Shown here in pieces: positions 13,412-24,000 of a stretch of 42,683 bases of DNA. Source of the stretch: Gamarada debralockiae. Its lineage: Eukaryota > Ascomycota > Leotiomycetes > Helotiales > Hyphodiscaceae. Numbering within the stretch: position 1 is the stretch's first letter; every line of letters begins with the position of its first letter. The notes beneath the pieces were generated by a model. The model was given only the letters and a program-made list of their open reading frames with translations. It was not told the origin of the DNA and searched no databases. Made by a program: the position numbers and the translations under genes. The stretch spans positions 1 through 42,683 of the forward strand of contig NXFV01000981.1 in NCBI GenBank assembly GCA_002803225.1, in the 5' to 3' direction.

Positions 13412-14790
13412 ATGCAACAACAGCGCCGAAAAGAGACTTTGGCCAACCAGATGGATACTTCACCTGCCTTCAGTCACCCACTGGGCTCCGCCAAGGGCTT
13501 TAGTGGAGCTGAGGTTGGGTAAGTTTTTTTTTTACCATCATTCTGACAAGGCTGGATTTGGGGCGAAGATACCACAATACAGCCTTACGGGATCCGGTGC
13601 AATTCAATCGGACTATTCCACGTCCCGCTGTCGGTACAGAAGCCGCCGACGCACAGTGTATGAGGCCCGAGCCTCAGGGGCCAAAAACTCTCGACTACTC
13701 AAGCCACAGTGCTTCAGATCTCTACACTGGAGATGAAGGACACTATCCTGGCCTCGGCTTGGCCTTTCTGTATTCCCCGCAAAGCCCCTCCGCTTTTGTC
13801 CCAGCTAGTTACCTCGGTTGCCCAAATTCTGAGTATGGCACTTCAGTTCGCCAGCCCACCCCTCTTCCAGATTTCACGGGGCCCCAGACAGGATGGACGG
13901 CTCCACGGCTTGCTAATAGTAATGCTGTATTCAATAACACTTTCAATCTTCCGAATTATCAAGCATCTGGTGTTGCGAGTCCAGATGTCAACAGTGCTTC
14001 ATACAAGCTCGCTGAATCAAATACATTGAACAACCCCGTCTTCGACAATGGTCCACTACAGCCTCAGCATCAATTCGGAGAGTACTACAAAGGGCATTCT
14101 TCGGACTTCGATTCCTTCACATATCCCATCGCCAATCTACCTCCGGTCTGTCGCCATGCAACTTCTAACAATAACTTCAACTCTCTTTCTCAGATAGGTT
14201 CTCATATGAGATTTCGCAACGACGAAAGCGCCATTAGATTCCGATCTGATTTGATCAACTTCAATACCGATATGTTCGACGGGGCTGTTTTGGTCAAGCT
14301 TACGGAAATAATGCTGTCGACATTATGCCGTCAACTTCATCCGAAGATGGCTTCAACACCACTGGCTACGAAGACATGAGCTCTTTCACAAACGTGTATT
14401 CAACACAGCATGGGGCATTTCAAACCGAAGGAAGCGACCAGGAATTTGAACACGGCTTCATGTCTCTAAACTCTGCCTATGCTTCCAGCATGGACATGAA
14501 TACCGGCCAGAACCACAACTCTCAACCTCTACCCGCCCCCATTGTCGTTTCAGCTCAGGTTCCGAACTCCGTGACTGGTCGCTTCCCTTGCACACATTGC
14601 ATGACAACGTTCACGTGTGACAGAGATCGAATCCGTCATGCCTCTAGTGTGCACGGGATCAATCGACGTCTTCATCTCTGCCATGTCCCCGGATGTTCCA
14701 GGAGCCAAGGTCGTGGTTTTAGTGGAAGAAGCATGGAGACTTGGGATATAAGAAGGCTGGGAAGTGCGTGTTAGGAGCTCATTGAGATTT
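13412..14790 (+). pseudogene. C2H2 zinc-finger transcription factor gene with two lesions
   Basis: Exon 1 is 13412-13518; a 50 nt intron (13519-13568) leads to exon 2. Read literally, exon 2 stops at 14379, giving a 305-residue Ser/Asn/Pro-rich product with no finger. The coding signal continues in the next frame (GQAYGNNAVDIM, then exon reading to 14774), which a single missing T in the TTTT run at 14288-14291 would explain. In that frame a first C2H2 finger is complete (FPCTHCMTTFTCDRDRIRH...H). A second begins (CHVPGCSRSQGRGFS) but loses its histidines at about 14718; the expected tail (WKKHGDLGY) reads in another frame, so a short out-of-frame deletion is likely. Fungal homologues with two such fingers are presumed nuclear DNA-binding proteins. 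A sequence error could explain the T run but less easily the deletion. Confidence 0.7.
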
Positions 14791-16260
14791 CGAGATTGTT
14801 GTCAAAAGATGGAAGGTGTGCGCGTGGAAAGCTAGAAGTTGGTGAGCATGGAAGAGGGGAGAGATGATCTGAATTTTCTCCCAAGTCTGATGTTTTGTTT
14901 CGGTCTGTCTTTGCTGTATTTAGTGATTTAAATTTCTTAATTACTTCCAAGGTCTGAAATTGAATTTATTATTGCGCAAATGAAGGCAGCTCTCTCAAGT
15001 CCACAGCTTGCTAGTTAGGAATTGTGAGGCTGGATTTTGAGTGATGAATCGCGAGAACAAGCTAGAACATCCCGGACATTTATTTCAAACACATGTCACT
15101 CCTACTTCTCTTTTGCAGGTTATTATACAACTCAAAAAATTCACGTTTTATGGCAAGGGAAATGCTGGGGACGATGGTCGTCACTTCCCTTTCGGGTCGC
15201 CAATTCCCGATCCGGAAACCCCACATTCCTCAACGACCAAACCCTGCATCATACAGTTATTTGAGCTCCCAACTTTCGCGTCATCTTTCTTCTACCTTCC
15301 TTCATTCAAATTTTTCAGTCATCGCGAACTTGATTTAAACTTCTATTTGTCGCATCAACGCCACTAATCTTCTCCACAAGCCGTCTACCAGTCTCGCAGA
15401 GCATTTCGACACCAGTTGACCTGGTCGCGCGTTCCTTCCCAACTTCACTTAACCGGGACTCCCACGACGCATCGCAATAACCACCACTCCTTCTTTCTTC
15501 ATCGCAAATACGTCAATCTCAATGTCAGTATTCCACCTCTATCCTCCTCTCCTCAATCCATCACCCACCCTCCACATCTCATCCGATCAAACCAGCATCC
15601 CACACGCCCGCTATCGTCGCACCAGCAGCGCCCAAAAGAAAGATTTGGGGAAACTAGACCCTAGTATTAAGATCATGAAGGCCAATTCCCTCGACTTGTA
15701 TAAACCTAGTGCGAAAAGCATGTCCTTTCTGAGTCGTCAAGCCATCTGCCAGCTTGTGTGCTTTGTTTATGGTGTGCTTAGGCTTGATGTTGCGTCCCTG
15801 TTCGAATTGTGCGGGGATACGTTGGTTTTTTTTACTGAATTTCGTTTTGTTTTGAGTTTGGGAGGGAGCTTGCTAATTTCTTTTCTTTTTTTTCAACCTA
15901 GCTGTCCGCGTCGTCATTGTCGCCTTTTTCGCAGTCCCTCGCTCAACGTCCGACTATTCGACATTTTCGACTAAGAGAGACTCCCCATGTGACTAGCCTT
16001 TCAAATATGTTGATCATAAATGCGTCTTCTCTCAATGCAAAAATTCTCCTCGAAAGTTTCGCAATTTCACTTGGTGACACTTGAACGAACCTGAGCCACG
16101 AAGCTTCCATTTCGCTCGCCAGGCTCATCGTCTCTCGGCCACCCATACGCAGCTTCACTTCCAAGCAGAACGAGATGAAGACTCAAGCTAAGTTATGAGA
16201 TTATGAGGGAAAGCATCAAGGCAGGCTGGACCGAGTTGGTCTGCGATGTCACCCGCGGGA
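14791..16260. other. Gene-poor stretch with CT-rich segment
   Basis: No convincing gene. A CT-rich promoter-like tract (15250-15520) precedes an ATG at 15522 opening a 150-codon frame (to 15974) whose composition and hydrophobic C-terminus resemble no family I know; I treat it as unproven. A minus-strand frame at 15943-16164 (SWLRFVQVSPSEIAKLSRRI) looks somewhat protein-like but is isolated. Confidence 0.35.
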
Positions 16261-16289
16261 TTGAAGCCATCGACGAAGCAGGTGATGAT

Positions 16290-18000
16290 ATTCAATATTA
16301 CGTTTGGGAATTAAGTGATAAATCCCCCATCGTCTCTAAAAATATTTTCCAACCCCTCTCCATATCCTTGCAATACACCATTGTCACACGGGTCATTAGA
16401 GAATATTCGAGGCTCTGCAAGAGACAAATACGGCCGCTCTTTCCAAGCAACAAAGCCAAGTCTGAAAATTTGAGTTTGAAATGTTTTCGGAGGATGAAGC
16501 AAAAGAGTTGTAAGATACCAGGAGGTGCGGGCCAGCCTCTGTAGTATTCGTCATTTTGGAACCCTCTCGCGAGCGTCTCAAGATCTTGGTTGATAGCTAC
16601 TTTCTTTGTCTGATGCTCGTCTCCTAATACCTCGATGAATAGATTTGCGATGAGGAAGAGCTTGGACGTATCCTCGACCATGGTGGCATGGTAATTTCTT
16701 CTAAGTGGAAAGCGCCAAACAAAACAAGCTCAACCTTTCGAACCCTACCTTGTATCGTACGCTCTGAGTCTGCACCGCCCCATTGCTTGTTCAAGTACTT
16801 TCTATCTCCATTGATGATCTTACTAGACAAATGTTCGTATGCAGCTACAAGGCGCACAACACCGCCTATGGCGTTGAGCAGAGCAATGGTGATGTCGCTC
16901 TTCGCTGTCTCCGGGTAGATCTTCTCTCCCCTCGTTATACCATCCTGTACGAACCATTCTGCGAACGGACCAAGGAAATTCTGATATTCGCGACCTCTCC
17001 ACTTCCCCTTCTCGCTTTCACCATCCGCGTCGAAGTTGTAGACTGGGAATTGTCGCAGATGCAGCGCATCTGCCAGAGTAAGCACATGTAAGAGCTTGCG
17101 GCGTTGCTCTCCGCACGCTTGCAAAACACACAAACTCGGCTTACAAAATGCCTTATAACTCCACGACCACTCGATCAAATTTAATTATAAAAAAAAAAGA
17201 ACTATTTAAAAGTATCAAGCGCACAATTAAAAATCCCAATTGTATTTTTGGGATGTTATTTGCAAGAGTTGTTAGTAGTTTTGAAGAGGGATTGCAATTC
17301 GCTTATTTTTTTTTTTGTATTTGCAGGTGTGCTGAGAGTAACGCCGCAAGCTCTTATGTGTTCAGCTCTCCACCGGTCCAAGAATCCAGGCGGAGCTTCT
17401 TTAGCTGCCTTGAAGAACGGCTCTTGGTACGTCTGGTGAATACTATTCCTGCAAGAACCGACCTATGCATCGTCCTATAGAAGTTTTCTTTCCAGGCTTC
17501 ATCAATTGCTAAGAATCCGAAATCGATGCAGTGCGGCGGAAAGAAGAAATCGGCTGATGGCTGTTTCTTCCAATGGATGAGCATTTGTTCCATGCATCGC
17601 ATCATGAGCTGCAAATTTAAAATTTCGTGTAGTTCGTGCAGGGTTGCCCTGTGGGCTGCTCCGCTCAATTTATGAAGGGGAAATGGACCAGGTGGCAGTG
17701 CGCCGGCTTCCTAGGATTTCTTCACGATAGCCGTCTCGCGCACCTGTTCAATTTCAGATTCTGGAATTTCCAGTATTGGAGGAAACCCCCGCCATCAAAG
17801 CAGCATCGAAGGCGATGATGTTTCGGTTCCCACGTGCCGTATGGTACTCCCCACGTTCGTGGTCCATATCGAGTGGAGTTGCTTGCATGTTGATACAAGT
17901 GCGATAAGTCCACAGAAATCATCGCAACTCTGGAGAATATGGATGAGAACCTCGTCTGGGCTTGACAGAAGTGACGGCGTTTCAAGCTTCTGATGAAGGC
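16290..18000 (-). pseudogene. Decayed F-box-like fungal protein gene
   Basis: Reading leftward from about 17985, conserved-looking blocks appear in changing frames: an F-box-like start (SSPDEVLIHILQSCDDFCGL), NIIAFDAALMA, then PESEIEQVRETAIVKKS followed by an in-frame TAG (17711-17713), ALPPGPFPLHKLSG, WKKQPSADFFFPPHCIDFG, AGIVFTR, TYQEPFFKAAKEAPPGFLDRW, the inserted element at 17083-17360, then LTLADALHLRQFPVYNFDA, GPFAEWFVQDGITRGEKIYP, FGAFHLEEIT, NQDLETLARGFQNDEYYRGW and RKHFKLKFSDL, with further shifts to ~16300. At least five frame changes plus the stop and the insertion rule out function. F-box proteins normally link substrates to SCF ubiquitin ligases. The residual blocks suggest one original gene of ~400-450 codons. 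No start codon was confirmed. Confidence 0.75.
17083..17360. mobile_element. MITE-like insertion with ~43 bp terminal inverted repeats
   Basis: The left arm (17083-17127) and right arm (17318-17360) are imperfect inverted repeats; the core AAGAGCTTGCGGCGTT is shared exactly in inverted orientation. The ~190 bp interior is AT-rich with A and T homopolymers and no coding potential. It sits inside the F-box pseudogene and separates two blocks of its homology. No clear target-site duplication is visible, so boundaries are approximate. Confidence 0.5.
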
Positions 18001-18009
18001 GAGAGTCTG

Positions 18010-18699
18010 GGGAAATAGGTGTGGTTTTGTGCTCCTATGTACGGAGTACTAACGCTGGGATGCGAGTGTTGCCTGGAAACTCGCCAATTTGGCTCACATC
18101 CCAAAACCACGGCCGGCTGAATAGAAGAAGCACAAGAGGCACCTCCTTGGTTAATAACCTGCCACTGGCAGAAACTGAAATAATCAATGGAGTATGGATC
18201 CGTTGTGATAACGTTGAGCAGGAGGAAGAGAAAGGTCTGACATGATGGCATGTCAGATGAGTATATCACGTGATGGATTCTCGTCAGCTTGTCAAACGCG
18301 AAATCGGAACGAAGAAGGTCATTCATTGGTGCTGGATGAAGAATCGGTGGGACTGGAGCCCTATATTGTAGACAAAAATGAAGGAGGGACTTGAAGACAG
18401 GAAGCCAAAAGAAATTATGGTCACATGACTTTGCGAGTGACAGAGCGTTCGAGAGTTGCCAAGGTAGTTTTATTTGAGGAGGAAAAAGGAAAAAGCTCGT
18501 ACTCCAATAATATCTCTCCCAATATGAGATCCCATTTTCTAACGCCATGCCGACTCCATCATCAAGAAAACATTCAATGTTCTCCCCGACAAACTTGATG
18601 TTCGAATCAAATGCAAATTCAATCACATCAAAATCTCGTTATATGTACTGCGTGAATTTAGTATCAGAGCTTTTCTCCAAGCACCATATTGGGTATCGA
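18010..18699. other. Intergenic, no supported gene
   Basis: Upstream flank of the F-box pseudogene and downstream flank of the membrane-protein gene. A 214-codon minus-strand frame covers 17982-18626, but its translation has no domain and runs into the F-box gene's flank, so I do not call it. Confidence 0.45.
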
Positions 18700-19645
18700 T
18701 TAGTAGGATTGGCCTTGGTTGGTGTAGCGCTGTTGGCCTGAGAGATAAGGTGGTTGTTGTTGCTCGAGCTTGCCCTCAGGCTTTCGCTCCCTCCACATGT
18801 TGCAGGTGAGAAGACCGACAATGACTAGGACCGTGGTAACAAGGACCTCTGGGATAACGTCGAGGCAGATTTTCCAACTCAATGAGTTCCCGAATGAGGG
18901 GTTTGTGAGACAGAATGAAAGGATACCGTAGATGAGTCGGCAGCCGATGAATGGCATTGAAGCGATGACTCCTTTGAGGAGCTAGAATATCTGTTAGTTC
19001 ATGCTCACAGAAGGATCTGGAAGTGAGGTAAAAAGGGAGAAGGACGTACAGCTGAACCCTTGGCATAGAAAAGAGGATCGGTGTACTTGTGTCCTCGTAG
19101 CGAGTACAAAGACCAGGCAAACAGTGTAGTATAGCACAGGAACATAATCACCAAACCGATCTTGATAGTGTGCGAGTCGGAAGGCTTGGTATGCTTGTTC
19201 TCAACGTTCACGATACCGATCACGCTGATGATGAGGGCTAATGTGACGACGACATGGAAGTTAATGTTCAGGAACCATTCGAGCTTCCTGCGGAGGTTAG
19301 GGTTGCGGGCTCGTCGACTGTAGATTTGTTAGAAAATGAACAGAAAAGATAGAACATGATGCAAACTTACGCTTCGTGCATAACTCCAAGAGCTGCAAGG
19401 AGCAATGGCGAAAGTCCGACAGCATTGACGATGACGACGGCGGTGGAGTTCGTAGTGTTGTTGGATATGGCTCTGAGCTCCACAATGCTTCCTATGACCC
19501 GGACGAAGCAGAGGAGTTGTAGGTAGAACCAACCGAGGATACCATGGCGGCCGTGCCTGAAGAGGACGAAGAGGGCTGGTAATGAGAGACCTCCAAAGAT
19601 GAGGAGAGAGATAATATAGAGAGTGCGTTCACCGGAGTTAGTCAT
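18700..19645 (-). CDS. DUF7702-type seven-helix integral membrane protein
   Basis: Three exons (19645-19371, 19317-19050, 18981-18700) joined over 53 and 68 nt introns give 274 residues. Hydrophobic segments suggest about seven transmembrane helices: LYIISLLIFGGLSLPALFVL; GWFYLQLLCFVRVIGSIV; AVVIVNAVGLSPLLLAALGV; NINFHVVVTLALIISVIGIV; IGLVIMFLCYTTLFAWSLYS; the helix around MPFIGCRLIYGILSF; and VLVTTVLVIVGLLTCNM, followed by a polar Gln/Ser-rich cytoplasmic tail. The layout matches the fungus-restricted DUF7702 family, whose biochemical role is unknown. Start ATG 19645 follows a short in-frame open stretch without another ATG. Intact, likely expressed in plasma membrane or an endomembrane; localisation is inference. 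Confidence 0.85.
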
Positions 19646-20996
19646 TTTGCTGAAATTGGGAAGGGTGAGGGATTTGCTCAAGAGGAGATATGGATGATGA
19701 GAGAAGCAGAACTAATATTCTAAAAAGCAGTTAGGGATACTAGAAGCGGGAGAAAATGAGGGAAGATGTTGTCGTTAATTTTAGTGTTGAGCTGGTTTGG
19801 TTGAGGTCTGTTTGTCAGAAAAGCCAAGACATCCAGATCTTATATCGTCAGGTTCAAGAGGGCACGAAGCGGTCAAAAGGAATAAGAGGCAAAAATACGG
19901 AGTCTACGGGCGTAGATCTGCGTGGAACCTTTGAAACATGACTGCGCGAGGGAGAGGAACCCAGGCGGAATGGGAGAGAGCGGGAAGATGACAGGAGGAT
20001 GGAACCGGAGCAGCAGCAATCGGTGGATGCTAACGCCGAAGCCTGAAGCGAGAGTGAGCATGATCGTGTTATGTAAGCCAGTCTATGTTGATATGGAGTG
20101 ACCGTTGACCGAAGGTAGCTTTGCCCGGCCACACTGTGGCTGGTGGTGGCTGCCCGAACAATTTCTGTGTTTTGATCTGACGACTGGCCAATCATCTTGC
20201 TCTTCCGGGAAGGTCAGGGTATACAATTGGCTTGTTTCACAGCCTTGCTGAGAAATGTTTTGATACACAGTAGCAGGATTGGTCAGATAAGGGAGGAAGC
20301 GTTGAGGCTCAACCGCTCAACTGTATTTTCGGAACGTCAGATGCTTGTTGTTGGCAGGTCTTAAGATCTACCCGAGAATATGGTCAGAGGGGATCTGCCG
20401 CTAACTCCCAAAGGAGCTTGGTGGAAGCTATTTCTGGGTGTGAAGTCTATTTCACCAATCGTTTAATTTTCACCCCAGCAAGCGAAAATTCCCTTGCGCC
20501 GAATTTCTCCTGAAGTCAGATGTTGAAGAATCCAAGTCAGATAAGAAGCGTAGCTCGAAACAGATCTAGGCTATAACCTTAAGTGTGGAGGCTCATCATA
20601 TCCTTGCTTGTCAATTGTCACGTCGTGTCGGCCGTAGAGGAGGACCCTCAGGAACACCTCCTTTATTCCTCAGACATTTATCCAGCTGGAGAACGACCAA
20701 AGCACGAGAGAACATGCCGGTTTTGGAAGTGTACTGCGATCCATATGTCACTCCTGAACTCCAAAAGCTCTTCCTCGATCGGCCGTACTGGAAGCTTAGC
20801 TTCTTACTCCATATCAGACGAAGCGTTTGATGACCTTTTTCTCTAATGGGACAACTAGACATCTCAATAAGATATAGATGAAGCCTGTTTCCTACACTCC
20901 ATTTCTAGTTCATCTCTGCATCTCTCATCTCTTTCGTCTTCAACATCTACACTCACTTCAACGTTCTTGTTATTATTATTAGACAATAACAGAATC
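19646..20996. other. Intergenic region upstream of the divergent DUF7702 and FSH genes
   Basis: About 1.35 kb without a supported gene. A short plus-strand frame around 20715-20830 begins MPVLEVYCDPYVTPELQKLF; it looks protein-like but is only 38 codons and unlinked, perhaps a relic. The last 120 bases are CT/TTA-rich as in a fungal 5' UTR. Confidence 0.4.
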
Positions 20997-21701
20997 ATGC
21001 CTCACGCAGTGACCTCCGATATGCACTACACTCTCCCTACCATCCTGTGCCTCCATGGCCACGGCACCTCTGCCGCTATCTTCGAGGCCCAGACACGAAA
21101 CATCCGTCACAGTCTTCGCGCACAATACAAATTTGTCTTCGTCGACGCGCCACATGAGTCTGAAGCTGGCCCTGATGTTTACCCAATTTTCGAAGACGCC
21201 GGCCCATACTATAGCTGGTTCTCCGAGGACACCACCAACTCAACTGCATCCTCAAAAGCAGCTGAGCTTTCTGACCTTAGCAGATATGTGGAGAACGCAC
21301 TCGCTAAAAATGGTGTCAAGACATCCGAGATCGTCGCCGTGATGGGTTTCTCCCAAGGCACTATTGTCGCATCGCTTCTTCTTCTCCAAGCTCAATGGCG
21401 CGACGCCAGATGGGCCAATCTGCGATTCGGCATCCTCCTCTCCGGTTCCTGCCGCGAGGATTTCGTTACCGCATTCACTGGCCAGAAGCTTAAGATTCCA
21501 ACAATTCACGTCCACGGTTTGGAAGACCCCTTCTTAGGAGGCAGCAAGATGCTTCACCGGGAGGTGTATCACCCGACTTCAGCGAACGTGATGGAATTCG
21601 ATGGCGGCCACCACATTCCACGACGGCCTGCGGACTTGGGGAAACTTACCTCACTTATCAAGGAGATGAACAGGAGGTCGAAATTGCAGACCATCTATTA
21701 A
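20997..21701 (+). CDS. FSH-family serine hydrolase (alpha/beta hydrolase)
   Basis: A single exon of 234 residues. The N-terminus has the strand-turn LCLHGHGTS expected for the oxyanion region; the nucleophile elbow is GFSQG with Ser119; the acid is Asp177 in HGLEDPF; the catalytic His is 205 or 206 in DGGHHIP. The fold, length and motif spacing fit the FSH1/FSH3 (DUF341) family of cytosolic serine hydrolases related to human OVCA2. In fungi members also release products from polyketide synthases, but no synthase is nearby, so a housekeeping esterase is more likely. ATG 20997 is the first in-frame ATG, after a TTATTATTA 5' leader. Intact. Confidence 0.92.
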   Translation: MPHAVTSDMHYTLPTILCLHGHGTSAAIFEAQTRNIRHSLRAQYKFVFVDAPHESEAGPDVYPIFEDAGPYYSWFSEDTTNSTASSKAAELSDLSRYVENALAKNGVKTSEIVAVMGFSQGTIVASLLLLQAQWRDARWANLRFGILLSGSCREDFVTAFTGQKLKIPTIHVHGLEDPFLGGSKMLHREVYHPTSANVMEFDGGHHIPRRPADLGKLTSLIKEMNRRSKLQTIY

Positions 21702-22251
21702 GTTTGTCCCTGAGTAGTTGTAAATAATTTATTGTTGTCTTGCGATTATAGAGGGATGGAAAAGCTAAAAGGCAGGCCAAGGGACTTGGAGTGGGGGGCG
21801 TTCTGGGAAAACAATTTTAGGTTGTTGCTCGATCTCATTGGATTTCGAAGCACTCTGGTTGTGGTTTGATTATTTGGATCATTGCTTTGTTTGTATGTCC
21901 AATACATAAATGTTCATCTCAACAGCTATGTTCCAAGAGCTCCAGTCGACTACAGCACTTCACTCGACATTTTGTTGCTTGCAATCCAGATTGAACTTAA
22001 GTCTAAGTCATGGTTCTTGTACTACAATGAAAACCTCGATGCAGAATTTCAATTTCTGAATATTCGGTGACTTTAGAAGAGGTCTGTTGAATCATGTCGA
22101 TGCCGATATTCTGGAGGACAGGCCAAGGGCGCTAAAAACGTGTCGCAAACCCTTCCAAACACCGCAACCAAAGCCACAACTTCTCACCACACAGCATTGA
22201 TCCAATACCGAGTGAAGATATCCCAATCCCAAATACACCCTCACAAATAGC
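21702..22251. other. Intergenic between convergent FSH and PAH genes
   Basis: No gene seen; contains the 3' flanks of both neighbours and short AT-rich runs. Confidence 0.5.
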
Positions 22252-22624
22252 TCACTTCGTCTCATCCTTAGCAGCTTCAACAGTCTTCACCTCATCGCCA
22301 TTTGTGGGTGTGGCGACGTTTGGGAGGAATTGTTCGAAGCCGGCGAGGAGGTCCGCATCGTTGCTGAAAAGTGACTGGACCTGAAGGTGAACCTCTTCAA
22401 CTGATTTTTCGTGTTTCGAGTATGCCATCAGAATGTCCAGGAACTGTTCGTAGACGTCGCGCTGAACGCGTTCCTAGAAGGCGTTAAACGCGTCAGTGGG
22501 AGTCCTCTTTGCCAGATACAGTACCGCCGTACTGAGCGCCATAGCAAGATTATCGCACCTTTATTTGGTCAATATATTTCAATGCACGGCCAGTGCCGGA
22601 TGGACAAGCTGAAGCTTCTTCCAT
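22252..22624 (-). CDS. Small PAH-domain (Sin3-like) protein
   Basis: Exon 1 (22624-22559) and exon 2 (22473-22252) are joined by an 85 nt intron (GTGCGATAAT...TTTAACGCCTTCTAG), giving 95 residues. Almost the whole protein is one paired amphipathic helix domain: ALKYIDQIKERVQRDVYEQF, LDILMAYSKHEKSVEEV, then SLFSNDADLLAGFEQFLPN. This matches the Sin3 PAH pattern (helix; VY..FL.I; L...DLL..F..FLP). Sin3 itself is a >1000-residue histone-deacetylase scaffold; here neither further PAH repeats nor the HDAC-interaction region is visible. The intron spans the helix 1-helix 2 junction and restores the domain exactly, which supports the model. Further upstream exons cannot be excluded. A decoy or adaptor role in transcriptional repression is possible but speculative. 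Confidence 0.7.
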
Positions 22625-22987
22625 TTTCACGTCTTTGGAGTTTGCGATCTGGGTGTGGCAGGCAACTGACGTGAACAACGCGGGGTCAGCTGCAATAAAT
22701 GCGAGATGTGGATCCTCCAGGCTGCCCCCAACTTCCAACTTCGCCAACACCCATGAAGCCCTACAGAAGCGTTCAACGTCCAAGTCAAATCGCCTTTATG
22801 CTGCAAACGTTTTGTTGCTCTTGTCATTGTTTTGGGTTATAGTCGCACCCTTTCTGTACATTTAATTCGAGGTAAATCTAGATACATCTTCCAAAGACCA
22901 ACTTTCCTGCTTCAATCCTTTCACGTTTCCCAGACCAGTTCCTCCTTTTCTTCTTACATTGCCCAAGGACATCCCGAAAACCATCCC

Positions 22988-24000
22988 TTAAGGGGCATGG
23001 GCGACACAGCTCCAACTCTCGCTCGCATTCACGCTCCCATGTACATTGTATACATCGCTTCGGCGCGGGGTACTTACAAATCGGTCTCTGCCGCTCAACT
23101 CCTTGTGTTGGGCCATCATTCTTCCACTTAGTAGTGACGATATAATCTGGCGCATCCTCTTTCTCAACCCATACCATCAATACCAACAAAGCGTCATGCT
23201 CTTTATCCTCAAACCCAGGCACGCCAACCACGTCATAAAGCGTCTGCGCACCGCCCATATACCATGGTGCGTCTCCAATCGAGCCCTGGCAGTGCTGCAT
23301 CCCAGGAACCAAGAAGAAACGGCACCAGTCGTCCAATGCTATATCATTTCTCCCTCATTTTATACAGGTAGTTGTTGTATAGCAACTCACTGGCGCCCGA
23401 GGGGATAAGTCCATCTGCAAGTCCACGGTAGTGCAGCAGTTTTCCGCCACGAGCACGGAACGGAGAAATGTCGAAATCATTGCCGTTGGTCCTGCCTGGG
23501 TTTTCTGCATCAGCGATTTGGACTAAATTATAGTTGTAAGTGTGCTAATCCCCAGTCGGATCATCGAGCACGTAGTTCGCGACGTACTGCGTTCCCTACA
23601 GACTCGGGGCATTCGTGCCAAGTTGCGGAAAGAGCCTGTCGTTTGCGCTTCGAATCCGAGTCCGAAGTTGGGGTAGATCCATGTGTCGTGAACGTCTGCG
23701 ATAGAACGGTGCAGTGCATCCAGAGTGTCGATTTGTGGTGGCGTTAGACATGTGCTGGTGTTTTGCCCCGGCTTGCAAAGAGAGTTTGAGTGATGAAATT
23801 ACATATCTTGAGATCCATGATGATGTCGTCAACGACGCCATCGGAAGCTTTGCATTGTCGAACCACCTCGTTGCTGATCATAGGAAACATGTCGTAGGGT
23901 ATGTAACTCGAGCCATTTCTGGAAGGTTAATGATGCCGACGGTGAGTTGCCAAAGCTGTTGGTGAGTTAAATCCCGTCGTTCTTCACATGAACCATGCAG
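22988..24000 (-). pseudogene. Feruloyl esterase / tannase family pseudogene, 5' truncated
   Basis: Blocks in family order read leftward in shifting frames: THQQLWQLTVGIINLPE, SSYIPYDMFPMISNEVVRQC, KASDGVVDDIIMDLK, NTSTCLTPPQIDTLDALHRS, HDTWIYPNFGLGFEAQTTG, GTQYVANYVLDDPTGD followed by TAG (23545-23547) where the family has Trp, NDFDISPFRARGGKLLHYRG, LADGLIPSGAS, then WCRFFLVPGMQHCQG, DALLVLMVWVEKEDAPDYIV, RQRPICKYPA and finally NASESWSCVAHAP before a stop at 22988. The tannase/feruloyl esterase fold puts its acid and His in the LHYRGLADG and GMQHC regions, both recognisable. The N-terminal third including the nucleophile GCSTGG region is absent. Active relatives are secreted plant cell-wall esterases. 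At least four frameshifts plus a nonsense codon make it non-functional. Confidence 0.85.

Noticed and set aside
15522..15974. 150-codon plus-strand frame with a CT-rich upstream tract
   Set aside because: No recognisable domain, odd hydrophobic C-terminus with homopolymers, no intron-linked continuation; left as unproven.
17982..18626. 214-codon minus-strand open frame
   Set aside because: No domain or conserved block, chance-like composition, and it overlaps the start of the F-box relic.
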